This document shows positions 22,833 to 35,368 of a DNA stretch of 64,000 nucleotides, in pieces. The position numbers and the translations under genes were made by a program. The notes beneath the pieces were generated by a model that was not told the origin of the DNA, ran no database searches, and saw only the letters and a program-made list of their open reading frames with translations. Origin of the DNA: Apostichopus japonicus (taxonomy: Eukaryota; Echinodermata; Holothuroidea; Aspidochirotida; Stichopodidae); assembly GCF_037975245.1 (NCBI RefSeq), contig NC_092570.1, forward strand, positions 6,119,001-6,183,000. Reading direction: 5' to 3'. How positions within the stretch are numbered: position 1 is the stretch's first letter; each line of letters begins with the position of its first letter.

Positions 22833-23923
22833 TAACGTACATACATTTTGCACGTGTCCTGGTTCATGCCTATGGCAATTTTGCTTTTGTCTTCCTGTAA
22901 AGGAACAAAATCATCCTGGCCATTCAGATAATGAAATTCAGATAAATAAATTGTTGTTGTTTTAGTTCCATATGTTCCTTGTAGAATTTGTTCTACTTTC
23001 ATTGCTATTGGTTATGTTTGATTAAATATGTTCCACAAGTAAGTTACATACAATGTTTGCTTTCACCAACGCTACACTCTTTGTCAAAATTACCAAAAAT
23101 ATTTGATATGAATTTTTTTACACCACTTGTATATTAAAATTAGCAGCTATTTCGTGTCTGCTTTTGTTATTCATCTTGTATTTTTATTAAATATGATGAA
23201 ACTTTTAATGTTTGCCTTGTTCTCCTTAATCAGTCTTTGTTTCAAACTTTTTATTGCCTACTTGAATATATTTATATCTGGGCAGAGAGATACAAGTTTC
23301 TCACAAGAAAGGTAGTTTAGTGACCAGATTCTGGATTGGGTGTTTCTTCTCATTGATGTGGTTCCCAGCCAATCAGAACAGATTTACTGTATAAAATAGG
23401 GATAAGGCTAAATGAATCCAGCTCAGGATTGGATGAATGTATACCATGTAATCAAACTTGAAACTAAATCAAAGACTAATACGAACAAATCGTGTGGTTT
23501 GGTAGAAAACATTTTCTTGCCAAGTATACCAGTAGAGTCGTACATTATGTTATTAGAAAAATGAAATTGCATTATTTCCTCCACAGGTAGTAAGACATCA
23601 AATGTGTGCACAGATGAAATGTGACCTTTAAGGGTAAAATAAATTGTTAGTAAAAATAGAATACAAAATACAGAAATGAATATATAAATAGTAAATAAAT
23701 AAATTATAAGACAGCCTCAAGGGTGCTGTTAAAATCATTTACATGTATAACAGACAAAACTTTGGTACTATCACCAATGAAAGTGATCAGGACTTATGGT
23801 AAGTGACATTCAGAGCTAGGATGGGCCCTTGGAATAACTATGTCACCAGGCCAACTTGAAATTTTCATCTTTCCTTTTGTTGTTGACCTATACTGACCTT
23901 GGAAATTCATGAAAACACTTTAC
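22833..23923. other. Gene-free AT-rich stretch
   Basis: No exon, RNA gene or clear mobile element was recognised. The short open frames here are AT-rich and hydrophobic by composition. Confidence 0.5.
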
Positions 23924-24449
23924 GCTTTACTGGTTACCTACTATGATCCACTTTACTGGTTACCTACTATGATCCACTTTACTGGTTACCTAATATGATC
24001 CACTTTACTGGTTACCTACTATGATACAATTTACTGGTTACCTACTATGATCTACTTTACTGGCTACCTACCATCATCAGCTTTACTGGTTACCTACCAT
24101 GATCCGCTTTACTGGCTACCTACTATGATCCACTTTTCTGGTTACCTACTATGATCCGCTTTACTGGTTACCTTATATGATCCACTTTACTGGTTACCTA
24201 CTATGATCCGCTTTACTGGTTACCTACTATGATCCACTTTACTGGTTACCTACTATGATCCGCTTTACTGGTTACCTACTATGATCCACTTTACTGGTTA
24301 CCTACTATGATCCACTTTACTGGTTACCTACTATGATCCACTTTACTGGTTACCTACTATGATCAGCTTTACTGGTTACCTACCATGATCCACTTTACTG
24401 GTTACCTACCATGATATACTTAACTGGTTACCTACTATGATCCACTTTA
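23924..24449. repeat. 26-bp minisatellite, about 20 copies
   Basis: The unit CTTTACTGGTTACCTACTAT plus GATCCA repeats head to tail with an exact 26-bp period. A few point variants (CCGC, CAGC, TACC) are scattered non-randomly. It is non-coding, between the RFX gene and the receptor gene. Confidence 0.95.
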
Positions 24450-25029
24450 TCTTGTAAAGGTAGTTTACAGGCAAACAACTACGGTTGGCAACAAGAAGTT
24501 GAGATGAATTATTGAACTAACCATGTAAAGTATTCTTCTCTCTTATGTGAGTATTGCATAGTCTTTCATTAGGAATAACTAAAGAATGAAACATATAACT
24601 CTGTTGTGAATGGTGCTTGACGATATAACTAACATTTTGTAAAAAAATATTCAGGCTTGAAAATTGCTCTACCTTTGAAGATAGTTCATAAAATCTGTGG
24701 TATTTGTACCAACAAAATCATGTTCAGCATTTAAAGTCAACACTTTTAATTCTAGACTGTTATTTTTACAAAGGTAAATGCTTTATCTAAGATAACAAGC
24801 TCTACTAAAACTAGCACCAACTTCGGTGTGAAAACACTACCAAAAAAAAAGGAACATAAAAACATTTGGTAATGCTGATTAATTTTACATTAACTGGATT
24901 AGTATAATTTTGTAAGAAATCTGCTAAACTTAAACAGAAAATGGAAATTAAAATAATAATTAAATAATTTACAACACATTCCTGAAGACTAAATACTGAA
25001 ATTCTTGTCCAAATCGGTGCTGTGGCAGA

Positions 25030-25130
25030 GTGAATAAAAGGCAGTGGTATTTGAAGCTATGAGGCTTAACAATTAGGAGGTTTGACTCCCTGGCCGGGTC
25101 ATTGTAAGGGTTTTTTTCCATCAAAGAGCA
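25030..25130 (+). mobile_element. Decayed tRNA-derived SINE head (candidate)
   Basis: 'GGTTTGACTCCC' (about 25079) resembles a pol III B box. Upstream 'ggcagtgg...gaggcttaacaatta' could be a mutated A-box region. Downstream 'GGGTCATTGTAAGGGTTTTT' resembles post-head SINE sequence. The evidence is weak. Confidence 0.35.
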
Positions 25131-26799
25131 ATATACAGTTTTCCCATCTGAAATGACTTTCTAAATTGAAACATGTTAAATCATTTCCATTGATAACTTG
25201 CGGGCTTCTCCCACATTCGTTGTAACATAACTGCCTGATCATTATTATTAATGAGACGATTACATCGTATAACAATTGTCAAGACTTCAAAACTGGAAGA
25301 AAACTCTTTAACTCTTACAAGTAGCTTAAAAGGCAAGCTCTATTAGGCAAACTAGGAAGACATGTTGTGAATTTATAGCAAACTTTTTTCAAAATTTGTA
25401 GACATAATTATGAGAGCATTTTATTTCATAAATTTGTTAAATTTGCTAGTCGGACGACTCAACTGTGTCTAATTACAAACAAACCAACACTACAAGAGGG
25501 TTGCATCTCTTGAATGAGTGAGTGAACACAGTGAATTTTGAAGTAGAAACTTCAATTTCAAAGGTGCAAGGTTTTGAGATATTGGGTATTAAAACTGTAC
25601 CAAAAGGGTTTTTGAAGTAAAACAGGTGTGAATTCATCATTGCACAATGACAGCAAAATGTTTTTAGCTTTGCCGTAATTTTTGGGCTTCATTCCTTTGA
25701 TGTTTTGACCTTGGATTGAAATAAGCTTTCCCAATTTTATCCAAGAGAATGTGAAGTTACTGATAAGTCAATGACGACGCTAGAGTTAATATGGTTCTGC
25801 ATCCTCGCTGTAAACTTTGAAAAAAACACATGAAACAAGTTTTTGTCACTGTCCTTCCAGGATATTGCAACTGGTTACTAGAAGTTCAATTTTTGTAAAG
25901 AATGTGTCAATTTAAATTTTTGCATGAATGGAAGTGCATATAATTCAGCCACCATGATTTTAGAATATGTTCCTCTTTTCATCAGGCCAAAACCCAATTT
26001 CCTCCTGAATTATCTATCCATTTGACCTAGATCCAGAAGGCCTTCACGGTGGATGCATCTATTGGACTATTAAACCAAATTTGCATAAATAAGCACTGGA
26101 CTGAAATCGTTAACATGATTGAGTTGTTTACAATTAATAATCGGTTGATCGTAATATTCCGCACTTTTATCAACAACATTCCAAACGAACACCCTTTAGT
26201 TACCCCATCATGATTCATCTTTATCTTGTTCAACTGAAGTTCACAGAATTTCCTTCAAACTGCAAAACTGCTGATTATAGCTTCTTAACTCCAAAGTGCA
26301 CAACAAATAATCTGCTAATTTTCAAGAGCTTAATTTTTTCGTGACTGACTGCGTATTTGCATCTGAACGAACCGACTGCGCGAACAGGATCACGCATTAC
26401 TGCGAGCGTATCATGAAGTAAAATATTATACTTCATTATATTTTGTATACATATAACAACGATAAAAGTTATCACTTTGAGTGAGAAATTTGGGTGGACC
26501 CAAAAGGAAAGGTTACTAAATTCCTACATAATTTAACGAAATACGACCAGCAGCGTTGAACGTATGAGATTTAATTCTTGAAGTTAGTATGTCACATTTT
26601 CTGCACCTGTGATTCAAATTGTTAGAACTGTTACTAGGGAAACAGACTGTCACAACAATGATATAGATTTAAAGATAGACAGAATGACAAGGGCAGCAAC
26701 CAAACCTTATGAAATGTTCTGCTACTGTAGTACAGTATAATCTAAGGAAAGGTTTTCCCCTTTCATCAAAAGTGTGCATTTTTTGATCGAGGCGTCCAA

Positions 26800-26995
26800 A
26801 TTTTTCAATTTATGTGATTCATATTGATGAAAAATTAAATTCTAAAGATTTAAAATAGTTAATATTTTTCAAATATGTGCGATTCATATTGATGAATCAT
26901 TTAATTCTAATGAATTATCATAGTTAATATTTTTCAAATTTGTGCAATTCTTATTGATGAATAATTTAAGTCTAATGAATTATAATAGTTTATGA
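26800..26995. repeat. Three diverged tandem copies of a unit of about 70 bp
   Basis: Each copy contains 'TTTTTCAA(A/T)TTTGTG.GATTC' followed by 'ATTGATGAA.AATT.AA.TCTAA.GA'. Copies start near 26805, 26866 and 26930. AT-rich and non-coding. Confidence 0.7.
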
Positions 26996-27951
26996 AGACC
27001 GCTACTATCTAATGCCAATTTCAAAGTTATGTAAATTATGCTTAATGTTACACATGATGAATACTACTCATTAATATTACATTCATTTTCTTTACTCACT
27101 AACTAACACAACCAGGTCAAAAACATTAAAATTCAACTAAGGCAAGAATAGCTTCATACTTTACTCAATGCTATCAAATGTATTGATAACATGTGACCAG
27201 ACATGAGAGAGAATCCAGTTGCAGCACAAACAGAGTTTTCAATCAACCAAAACATTAATTGAAGTATAATAAAATGGCATTCCATATCTCTCAATGGACA
27301 TTTTTGGGCTTTGTAGAACTTTTGTGGCAGAGGCAAAAGATATTTACAATGTGCTATATTCAGATAAATCAAAATTTGGGGGGGGGGGGGGGGGTGGAAG
27401 GGGGAATTTTGTGCATGGATAAAAATTAGTGATGCAGCAATACTTCTTTGTTGATCTTATTAGAACCTCTTTACAAAAACAATTTGAGCTGTTCTTCTTC
27501 TTAGGGTGACAGTATTAAACAATTTCCAGCAGTTCACTGAACTAACCAAAAGTTCAATAATTCATTCTTCAAACAGCTAAGTATTTTTGAATCATTAAAG
27601 GTATGCTGTATTGGCCCCAAATATGCCAGGTTTTCAAATACGGTCAGCTTTGGTCAAAATTCTTAAACTATTTTTGTTATCACCCTGGAGGGAATTTTAC
27701 CTCACTGATACATTCACACATCTTTTGTTTTTCATTTAGAATGTCTGAGAACAATTTGGAGAGTCAAGACCTCCAGGAAAGTACTTTTTGAAAACTTATA
27801 GCAATTATAGCATGCTATAATTTGGGGCCTACTGTATACAGACTAACTTTTAAACAAGTAATAAGTACAGGCTCTTACTCTAAAGACAACTCTAGGGGGA
27901 TTTACAATATAATAGAGGGCAGTATTGCAAAATTACTTTCAAAGATCAAAT

Positions 27952-28226
27952 TTAGGTAATTTCCACTTCACTGATCCCTTCATCCGGGCTCGCCGAGTTA
28001 AAATTAGGTTTTCTGTTTTCAATGTCGCTAGTCACAATTCCTGCCTCTTTCGTTTGGTCTTCTTTGTCATGTATCTCAGCGGCTGTCATCCGTTTAACAG
28101 TCCTGGTTACCTCTGAGGTTGAAAGGTCAAAGGTTGTTGATCTTTGACCCTTCTGCTGAATCTTCTTCCTGAGTCTATTCCGACCTTCTACGTCTTCGTA
28201 CTCTTCGATACTTGTTAAGGCCATCC
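27952..28226 (-). CDS. GPR161: GPR161-like exon 3, cytoplasmic tail
   Basis: It enters in phase 1 (G|GG) and ends at a TAA at 27954-27952. It encodes a charged tail (MALTSIEEYEDVEGRNRLRK then KIQQKGQRSTTFDLSTSEVT). The segment TFDLSTSEVTRTVKRMTAAE could form an amphipathic helix like the PKA-binding helix of GPR161, but this is untested. Confidence 0.82.
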
Positions 28227-31200
28227 CTGAACCAAAAACAGATAAAATAAAAAAAATAAAAACATTCAAGGCATCAATAAGTATTCATATACTAGAATAC
28301 TAGTGCATTCTGACTATCAGCTTGTTTGCCAAACTAGGTCATGGAACTATCAATATATTTGTGATTTTCCTATAGATATATCATTCTCTTTGGCAATCCT
28401 AAAAGATTAAGAATTACTCATTTGCGATTACGTGCAATGATTAAACATTGCTAGGACTGAAAGTTGCACTGCAGAACAATCGTATTACTTACAAGTAAAT
28501 GCATGAAACTAACCGGAGCAGGTGCTTGCTGATTTTTAACACAGAGATAGTTTAGCAGTGTGAGAACCACATTCCTTTGCCATATTTGCTGACAAACTGC
28601 TTTAGTGTTGTGTTTGATAGGTTAGGCTACTTTTCAAAAGCAGATCAGTGTAGTGCTTGCTTGTAGTCGAGTAATCGCAACTTAGGTTTTGAGCGCGATT
28701 AACCAAACTACCAAAGTGTAATCTCGACTGCTGGCGATTAATCGGTTACGACTATCAGCACTATTATAGACACAGGAATTCTACCGGCGCTCATAAAATG
28801 AGATATGCAGCTCAACAGAGGCACGGCACAGATTACCTTGTAAAACCTCTTGTAGTTTGCATATTAACTTTTGACATGGTAGAGTAGCTTCAGAAATCAT
28901 CCTTGGAAAAGTTACCAGCAATTTCGAAGCAACTCTCGGATAAAGATATGAAGAATGGCCGAGGCGAGGACATCATTATCTTTTACAACCGATAGAGACT
29001 AGAGCTACTGTCCTTTCTGTAATTTAATTAATTTAATTCATTCTATTCTTGTTGCATCATCCAGTAATAATAGTATAACCAAAGAGCTATAACAGAAAAT
29101 GATTCCTTCTAGACAGAACTGTAGACAGTTAAATAAACTACACAGAACCTTTGATAGTGTTCTTGGAAGTTTATGAATAAATGAAGGTCATATCCAACAG
29201 GAGAGACAAAGGTTATATGCAAAATGAAAATACTACATATTCGTCTACTGAGACGATGAAAAGTACAAGACTTTATGCACAGAGTCACCCAAGAGTGTTG
29301 GCCTTAAATCCTGCATGCCACGACATCACACGACCGGAAATTTTCACCTCTTACCTGAGTCATTACTGCCATGTTTTTCACCCAACCTTGTCGTCACGGT
29401 TCCACTGAATCGGGAGTGAACACCATTCGTAGAGCTGTCAGCTAGACTACCGCCGATGCTCGTGGCGTGCGAGCCACGCCGCGTGGCAAATAGCAACACG
29501 TCGTCTTTGGACGCTAGCCTGAAAGTTCTGGGAAGACACGGGCAATACTGTCCGATGAGTTCAGATCGTATGCTTCTGTTCCAGACAGCATATATGAGAG
29601 GATTGACGATCAGCATTCCATATGCCAACCACATACTCGTTATCTGCGCCCAAGGTGATGCCATATTGACGCCCTGGACGGCCTCGTACATCAGCTCCAC
29701 CACAAACGGACACCAGACCAGCGACAGGGCTCCCACGGTCAAGAAGACTGTCCGTAGAGCTTTGGTGGGGGAATTCATTCGGATATTTACAAGGAGCGAC
29801 GTCCTTCTGGAACCTCGCCTCCTGGTGGACGGTTGGTTGACTACTATGTTGCCGTGGCTTACTCGCCTCGAGGATTGTCTGGCAACTCTTAGAATACCAA
29901 AATAGCACACAGAAATTATTGCAAATGGAACGGCAGCACATGTAACAAGGAAGAATATTGCATAGGATAAATGTTGATCCCAGACCACTATGCAAGCAGC
30001 TTTGGGCCTCGAATACTGATATGTGGACCAACCGAGCACGGGCGGTAAGGTGAAGACGAATGACAAGAACCAAGCTAGCACCAGAACTTCCATAGAATAG
30101 TGATTGGTCAACTTGAGAGAATACAGCATTGGGGTAACAATTGCATAGTACCTGCAAAAGATAGAAATTATGGCATAAATCAGCAAAATAAATTCTCAAA
30201 ATATGGTTGTCTGTCTCACAAATATGTTACAGCAGCAGGGTTATGTTCAAAATAACTGATGCATCACATATGTTTGTTTGATTGTTTATTTGTTTCCACA
30301 GATCATAAATATTTGTAAATGTGGAGGGAAGTCCTCTAAAAAGCCAATACAGGCTTAACAAAGTAAATGGCTCCTATATATGAAATACAAATGACAAACG
30401 ACCGGGCCTACAGTGGAAATTACAATCTTCCTTTGCTGCTTTCTAAATCTCTGAACACACTAAATTATGTCCATGGCCTAGTTGGAAAGGGCGACCCAAT
30501 TCGAGCGGGAGGGCCAGGTTCAAATCCCGATGACGGCTGGAATTTTTCTTCAGTTTTACGATTTTCCAACCCATTGCCGTCCATTAATACATATGTGTCT
30601 CTGTTTGATAAATGGAACTGGACCTACTATGGCATAATCAGTATGAATTCAGCAAGCATGAAAATACTGATGAGGTAGGAGGTACTGGTTATGAAATTAA
30701 GTTGAGTGAAGGAAGACAGCAAATGTAATAACACTTTTTTTCAACCCATACAAGCATCCAATGTTCATTTTCCTAAGGAGTATAAGTGCTAAAAGGTAAA
30801 CACACGACACCGGTGGTCAAAAAATGTTATAAAATACATATACGTTAAAATATGTTAACACAGTGGGCGCTAAATATGAATACGTTAAATAAGTCGCCTT
30901 TGTACTAGACACTTGGAAGTATGCTAAGAACACAGTGTAAGATCTACATACTATATAGGGTGAAGGCTGAAGATAGTGTTCTATGATAGCTTACACAACA
31001 GTTTTCTGTACAGTAACTGCTGAGCTGGAACCATATAATATCTTATAAAGCACAAAATTTAAAACCATTGAAACCTACTACACAAATTTACACACTAAAT
31101 TCTTCATTGCTATAAATTGAGGAAATCACTTGGTAATTCACTTACTGCGCCACAGTAGCGTTTATCTGTCAAATACAATGAGTGCTTACCTATCCAATGT

Positions 31201-31575
31201 AATGAGTGCAACCATCCACACACTGCCAACCATTACGCACATCATGAAGAACCCCGAGACATAACACATCATGACTCCGAGGGTCCACTCGCCGATGACT
31301 AGACTGATCCAGTTCAGAGGGACAACGATGATTCCCACGGCTAGGTTTGAGACACTCAATGCAAGAATGAAACGGTTTCCCGGCGTCTGCAGGTAACTTC
31401 TTTTGTAGAATAAGCAAACTACTCCAGCATTAAGTAGGCAAGATATCACACAAATTAGAGCCAATGAGCAGGCTTGTAGCACAACTGATTGTACCCCTGG
31501 AGGACTGGAAGTGTCAGTAAAGCTTGGTGAGGTGCTGTTGTTTGTGATGGAATTACTCCCTCCAGTAGAACCCAT
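27952..31575 (-). CDS. GPR161: Class A G-protein-coupled receptor, GPR161-like, 3 coding exons
   Basis: Exons on the minus strand: 31575-31190, 30151-29355, 28226-27952; donors gtaagc and gtaaga, acceptors ttgcag and gttcag, phases 2 and 1; 485 aa. There is a Ser/Thr-rich N-terminus with two N-x-S/T sites, seven hydrophobic segments, Asn at the TM2 position usually Asp (as in GPR161), and DRYY after TM3. The TM4 end reads LPPVLGW, TM6 has WCPF, and TM7 ends NPLIYAVWN. Loop 3 has RRGS/RRTS, consistent with PKA sites. A Cys pair (YCPC) follows TM7. Vertebrate GPR161 is a ciliary, cAMP-raising receptor that restrains Hedgehog signalling and anchors PKA by its tail. Human GPR161 is 529 aa, so length fits. 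Orthology is likely but not proven. Confidence 0.88.
28227..29354. other. Intron 2 of the GPR161-like gene
   Basis: No nested gene was recognised. The sequence is AT-rich and single-copy in appearance. Confidence 0.6.
29355..30151 (-). CDS. GPR161: GPR161-like exon 2, TM4 to tail
   Basis: The acceptor is ttttgcag and the donor G|gtaaga. It starts with the Tyr pair of DRYY and carries TM4-TM7, the basic loop 3 and helix 8. It is markedly GC-richer than its introns. Confidence 0.9.
30152..31189. other. Intron 1 of the GPR161-like gene, containing a SINE
   Basis: Apart from the tRNA-derived element at 30468-30670, no feature was recognised. Confidence 0.6.
30468..30670 (+). mobile_element. tRNA-derived SINE
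   Basis: Consensus pol III boxes are present: A-box TGGCCTAGTTGG (30474-30485) and B-box GGTTCAAATCC (30517-30527). The arm after the B-box (CGATGACGGCTGG) departs from a functional tRNA. A non-tRNA body follows ('ccaacccattgccgtcc...'). It lies in an intron of the receptor gene, on the opposite strand. Confidence 0.7.
31190..31575 (-). CDS. GPR161: GPR161-like exon 1, N-terminus to TM3
   Basis: ATG at 31575-31573 is the first in frame. The exon encodes a glycosylatable N-terminus (NNSTS), TM1 (about residues 31-57), TM2 (67-93), Cys104 and TM3 up to the DR of DRYY. It ends GATAG|gtaagc (phase 2). Confidence 0.88.
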
Positions 31576-32291
31576 CTTTGACTGCCTGCCAAATACTTGA
31601 GAGATCCCTTCCTCAACTGGGTCAGTTAATTACTGTTTCCAGTCACAACCTGCTGAACTGCAGCAGAGCAGCATATTGGTAAATTATGTTGAGTTTACAT
31701 GTTGTAACATTCTGTGGGAAAGAACGACAAAGTATCTAGAGGTACAGTAATGTACATGTATGTCATTTGGGAAAAGACTTGTTGTTTCATCAAATTCAGA
31801 TTGCATTGTAACTGAGAATCCCAAACAGGTGAAATGATAAACTATCATCAACCTCCATTACTTTGGAGATGCTGAAAAAAACAATAAAATAGTGGCAGGC
31901 CTATGATCCACCTGAAAGGGAGTTTTAATTACTAGCCTGAAGCTACTGTTCAACCAGAAAAATCCTTAAAAATTTGTCCTGGTAAAGAAAACAAGGTCAC
32001 TTGCTTTAAATATAACACTAGTAGAGCAAAAGCAAATCTGCATCAAATAGCGCCTAGAGTGGCAATGTTGCTGGTGCGTGCAACAACAAACTCGATGTCG
32101 ACTCATAGCACCTCGTTTAGAATGGGAATACGTGGCATAGTAAAGGCTTTATAATTGCCGCACCTTCCTAATTCACGCACCTTCAAATCTTACTAGCAAG
32201 GAGACAGCAGGCAACCTAAACTTTTTGCATTACATATTTCATGAGTTTGAATCCATTTTAGCTATGTGCTGATCAAAGTGTGTTTTTTTTT
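31576..32291. other. Region upstream of the GPR161-like start
   Basis: No coding exon is seen. It would hold the 5' UTR and promoter, but no TATA box or transcription start could be assigned. Confidence 0.4.
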
Positions 32292-32295
32292 TTAA

Positions 32296-32989
32296 AGGAG
32301 AAATAAACCCTAGCTTTTTTTGCATCCATTCTTACGTTTTGACAGATGGTCTTTCCAGTAAAAGCAAAAGAAAAGCATAAAAATCCCTTCTTTGGGATGA
32401 AAAAACAATTTGAATGTAGTTCATGTGTGGCACCATTTTGTTTGAATTGAGCCAGTTCCCGGATGCACCGTGACGAAAACGAGCCACTTGGCGTATCTCA
32501 AGAAAAAATAGTTGCCAATCCCTAAAATAATTAGAATTGTCTGTGTGGCTCTGTTCACCATTGGAAAGCGAGAAGGAGAGGTTATGCTGACATGGATTGT
32601 TCGCGGAAAAAGCTTTGTTGAACGCAGGAGAATGTCTGACCAACAGACCTGAATTCGGTTAACACAACCAAAGGCTTGGCATGCAGGCATTTTAACCGGC
32701 CAAATAAGCTAAGAAGGTTGCTCGAACATAGTGTGAATAGACTATAACTCGTATGCAAAGCTTCATTGTTTTGAAGTTACGAAGTGGCTCGCCTACGTCA
32801 CTTTTGAAGTGCCCTCAATTCTCAAAATAACAAACTGGCCGTTGTTCAATAGGGTAACAAAAATAATTGGGAAATTCGCGTAAAAGTCATGGAAACTTAG
32901 TTATTACACACTTAGTTATTTCATAAATGGAATTAGAAAATTATCCCCTACCACATGTACACTGCAAAAACCCAGAGTTTATTTTTCCT
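32296..32989. mobile_element. TTAA-type MITE (Kolobok or piggyBac class), 694 bp
   Basis: The ends are AGGAGAAATAAACCCTAG at the left and, reading inward from the right, AGGAAAAATAAACTCTGG: 15 of 18 identical inverted repeats. Both are abutted by TTAA (32292-32295 and 32990-32993). A TTAA duplication points to Kolobok or piggyBac. The termini lack the CCY start typical of piggyBac, so Kolobok is favoured. No transposase frame. Confidence 0.72.
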
Positions 32990-32993
32990 TTAA

Positions 32994-35360
32994 GCTTATA
33001 AAACCCTCCCCCCAGTCTTGCACCTATTTTGGGGATTTGGAAATCTTACTCCCTAAAACTAACCAAAATTACAACACTATTCCCTAGGACCTGACCTGTC
33101 TGAGGTTAGAGGCTCAGAGCATAGCAAACAGCATTCAGAGTCAACTGATGTACTTACACAAAAGTTACAGACTGCTTATAGCTATATGTGTCCATTTAGG
33201 GGTGTGAAAGAACTTGACACGGCAGACATTTTGTGGTCAAATTCTGCTCAATTGTACGTTGCTCATGCACAGAACAATAAATATTTTGAGATCATTACAT
33301 TTCTGAGGAACCACACATATCAAAAACACATACAGTTTGGATTTTTCCTTGATAGAAATCGTTGATCAAATCCTTAAGTGCGTCAATAATGAGCCCACCA
33401 TGCTACTGAAAATATTTCTAAATACTGCTACTTAGACTAGTCCTTCCAAATGTTTCATATGGTCGTGCCATCGGTACATTGGCCCATAATCGTAACATGG
33501 CCTGGGGCCCCAGTATTAAGGACCAAAAAATATGACTCCCAAAGGCCAAATTGGCTGAATTTAGAACAGTCTTAAAACAGAACAAATTTTCATTGTCCTA
33601 AATATTGTACAATACAATTGTTTAAGTTCTCTCTCAATACCCACCACATTATGAATTCAAACGAACCCTTTCCTCAACAGAGAGAGCCTAAAAGTGCCAT
33701 ATCTAGAGGTGCCAAATGTGAAGCCCAACCCATGCATGGTTAGGCTTGGGTGAATTTGAACTTGTGAGTAATAATTGAGTTAAGTGGCAATACGACCTGG
33801 CCTACATCAAAATTGTTCAATAATTTTGGCATAAGAAATCAATTGATAACTTCACAACACTACAGGGAGATACGCTAGTCGAATTCCAATGATCTTAGTA
33901 ACCCTGAGCTTTAGCCTAGCTTTCGTTATACTGTTATTGTGTTAGCGTAGTACTGACACGGTAACTAATAGTAAGACTAGCCTACTTATGTAGGCATAGG
34001 AGTAGTGGCCTACTGAAGTGAAAGTGCCAGGCCTCTGAGTTATCAAAGCCAAACGTTAGTAACCGGACCATAACTTTTTGGATCGTTATGTGACAACGGT
34101 ATTATGGCTTAAAGTTTTACGTTGCGATATGAAAGGAATTCTGAGACCAATTTGCATGACACTTTGTAATAATATGAAAATATACCAATAGAGCAATTAA
34201 ATCCGGTAAATACAAAGTTACTCCAGGGAGGACGTCCGGTACGATTTCGCTTTCTGAACTTTTGACAAACCTGACCAGTGCAGCTTCAAATTTATCTGCT
34301 ATTTACGATACGCATCGAAGCGTCACTACGATTGATTTAGAGTTCAGTTGACTGGATATTACTCTCATTTTGCTGTAAAATAAAACCTTTCTAATGCATG
34401 TGCAGTACATGGACTTCAGTTTTGGTGTAATAGCAAAGAATGAAGGCCTATCTAGCATCGTACAATAGGCTACTACTACTAGTGGGCCTACAAAGGTGAT
34501 ATCACCATGATACGTTTGGTCCTGAGCAGTGACGTAACAGGCTTTTTCGTCGGAGGAGGGGTGCTGAGGGGGGGGGGGGAGGGGGAAAATAAAAAGTGCG
34601 AGTTTAGCGCGCCCAGTTCGGTCATGTTAGGTACTTTTCAATATGCAAGCACTCGAAACTGTTGGGGTACGATTAAGTGTGAAGTAATTATAGTAATAGC
34701 GAAGGCGTTATGACGAATAGGAACCGGGCAGTTCGATATATATATCACAGCATGAAGTTGAGTAACGTAAACAGAGAAATTAAACAGACATTCAAATAAA
34801 TCCAAGTTTTTCAACGGATAATGTTGATGATCTTATTTCAAGAGTCAATACCAGAACAGAAACCATGGTTTCGGTACTTTTTTGAATTTTTCTTTCCCAA
34901 ATTGGACAGTTTATTCCTGATCTTCCATCCGCTACATTGCTGACGAGATAGTCCAACTAAAAATAGGAACTTTGATATATTGTAGAGAAAGTCACTGAAG
35001 CGAGCGCGTAGTCAGGATTTCATCTTTGTGGTTTGGGCGGATTCAATTTATTGACCTAATTTATACTTAATTTATTGTCATGGAGAACGCTTTGCGCTAA
35101 CTGCGTGGGGTGCAGGGCCCCGCCAGAAAACATACTATTGGGGGAAAGGGCGAGTGCCCTGGAAGCTATACGCTATGGTGGACTTAAGAGGCTTCAAAGA
35201 TTTCAAAGTTTATCCAATCGGCCGAGATTTTAGCCAACTTGGGTCTGTCCTGTAGCACCGGCCACCGATCACGTACAATAGTTCGGTACGACCAAATTTG
35301 AAATCGTTATATCTAAGGCTCGGTCAATGTGAATAGCCTATTGTGTAACAACTTTTGTAC
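32994..35360. other. Gene-free intergenic stretch
   Basis: No exon is supported. A G-run with 'CAGTGACGTAACAGGC' at about 34528-34545, followed by 'GTCGGAGGAGGGG', resembles one end of a hAT-type element, but no partner end was found. Confidence 0.4.
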
Positions 35361-35368
35361 CGATTAGG

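Larger units (their letters stand above)
24450..27951. other. Intergenic AT-rich region with minor repeats
   Basis: No coding exon is supported. It holds a decayed tRNA-like SINE candidate (25020-25130), a three-fold repeat of about 70 bp (26800-26995) and a G run at 27379-27396. The 3' UTR of the minus-strand receptor gene presumably starts just below 27952. Confidence 0.5.

Noticed and set aside
23924-24449. CRISPR-like regular array
   Set aside because: Units are contiguous without unique spacers; it is a minisatellite in a eukaryotic genome.
29456-29905. 149-residue plus-strand open frame
   Set aside because: A shadow of the receptor exon on the opposite strand; low stop density comes from the GC-rich real exon.
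30468-30545. Functional tRNA gene
   Set aside because: A and B boxes are good, but the arms do not pair as a cloverleaf and a SINE body follows.
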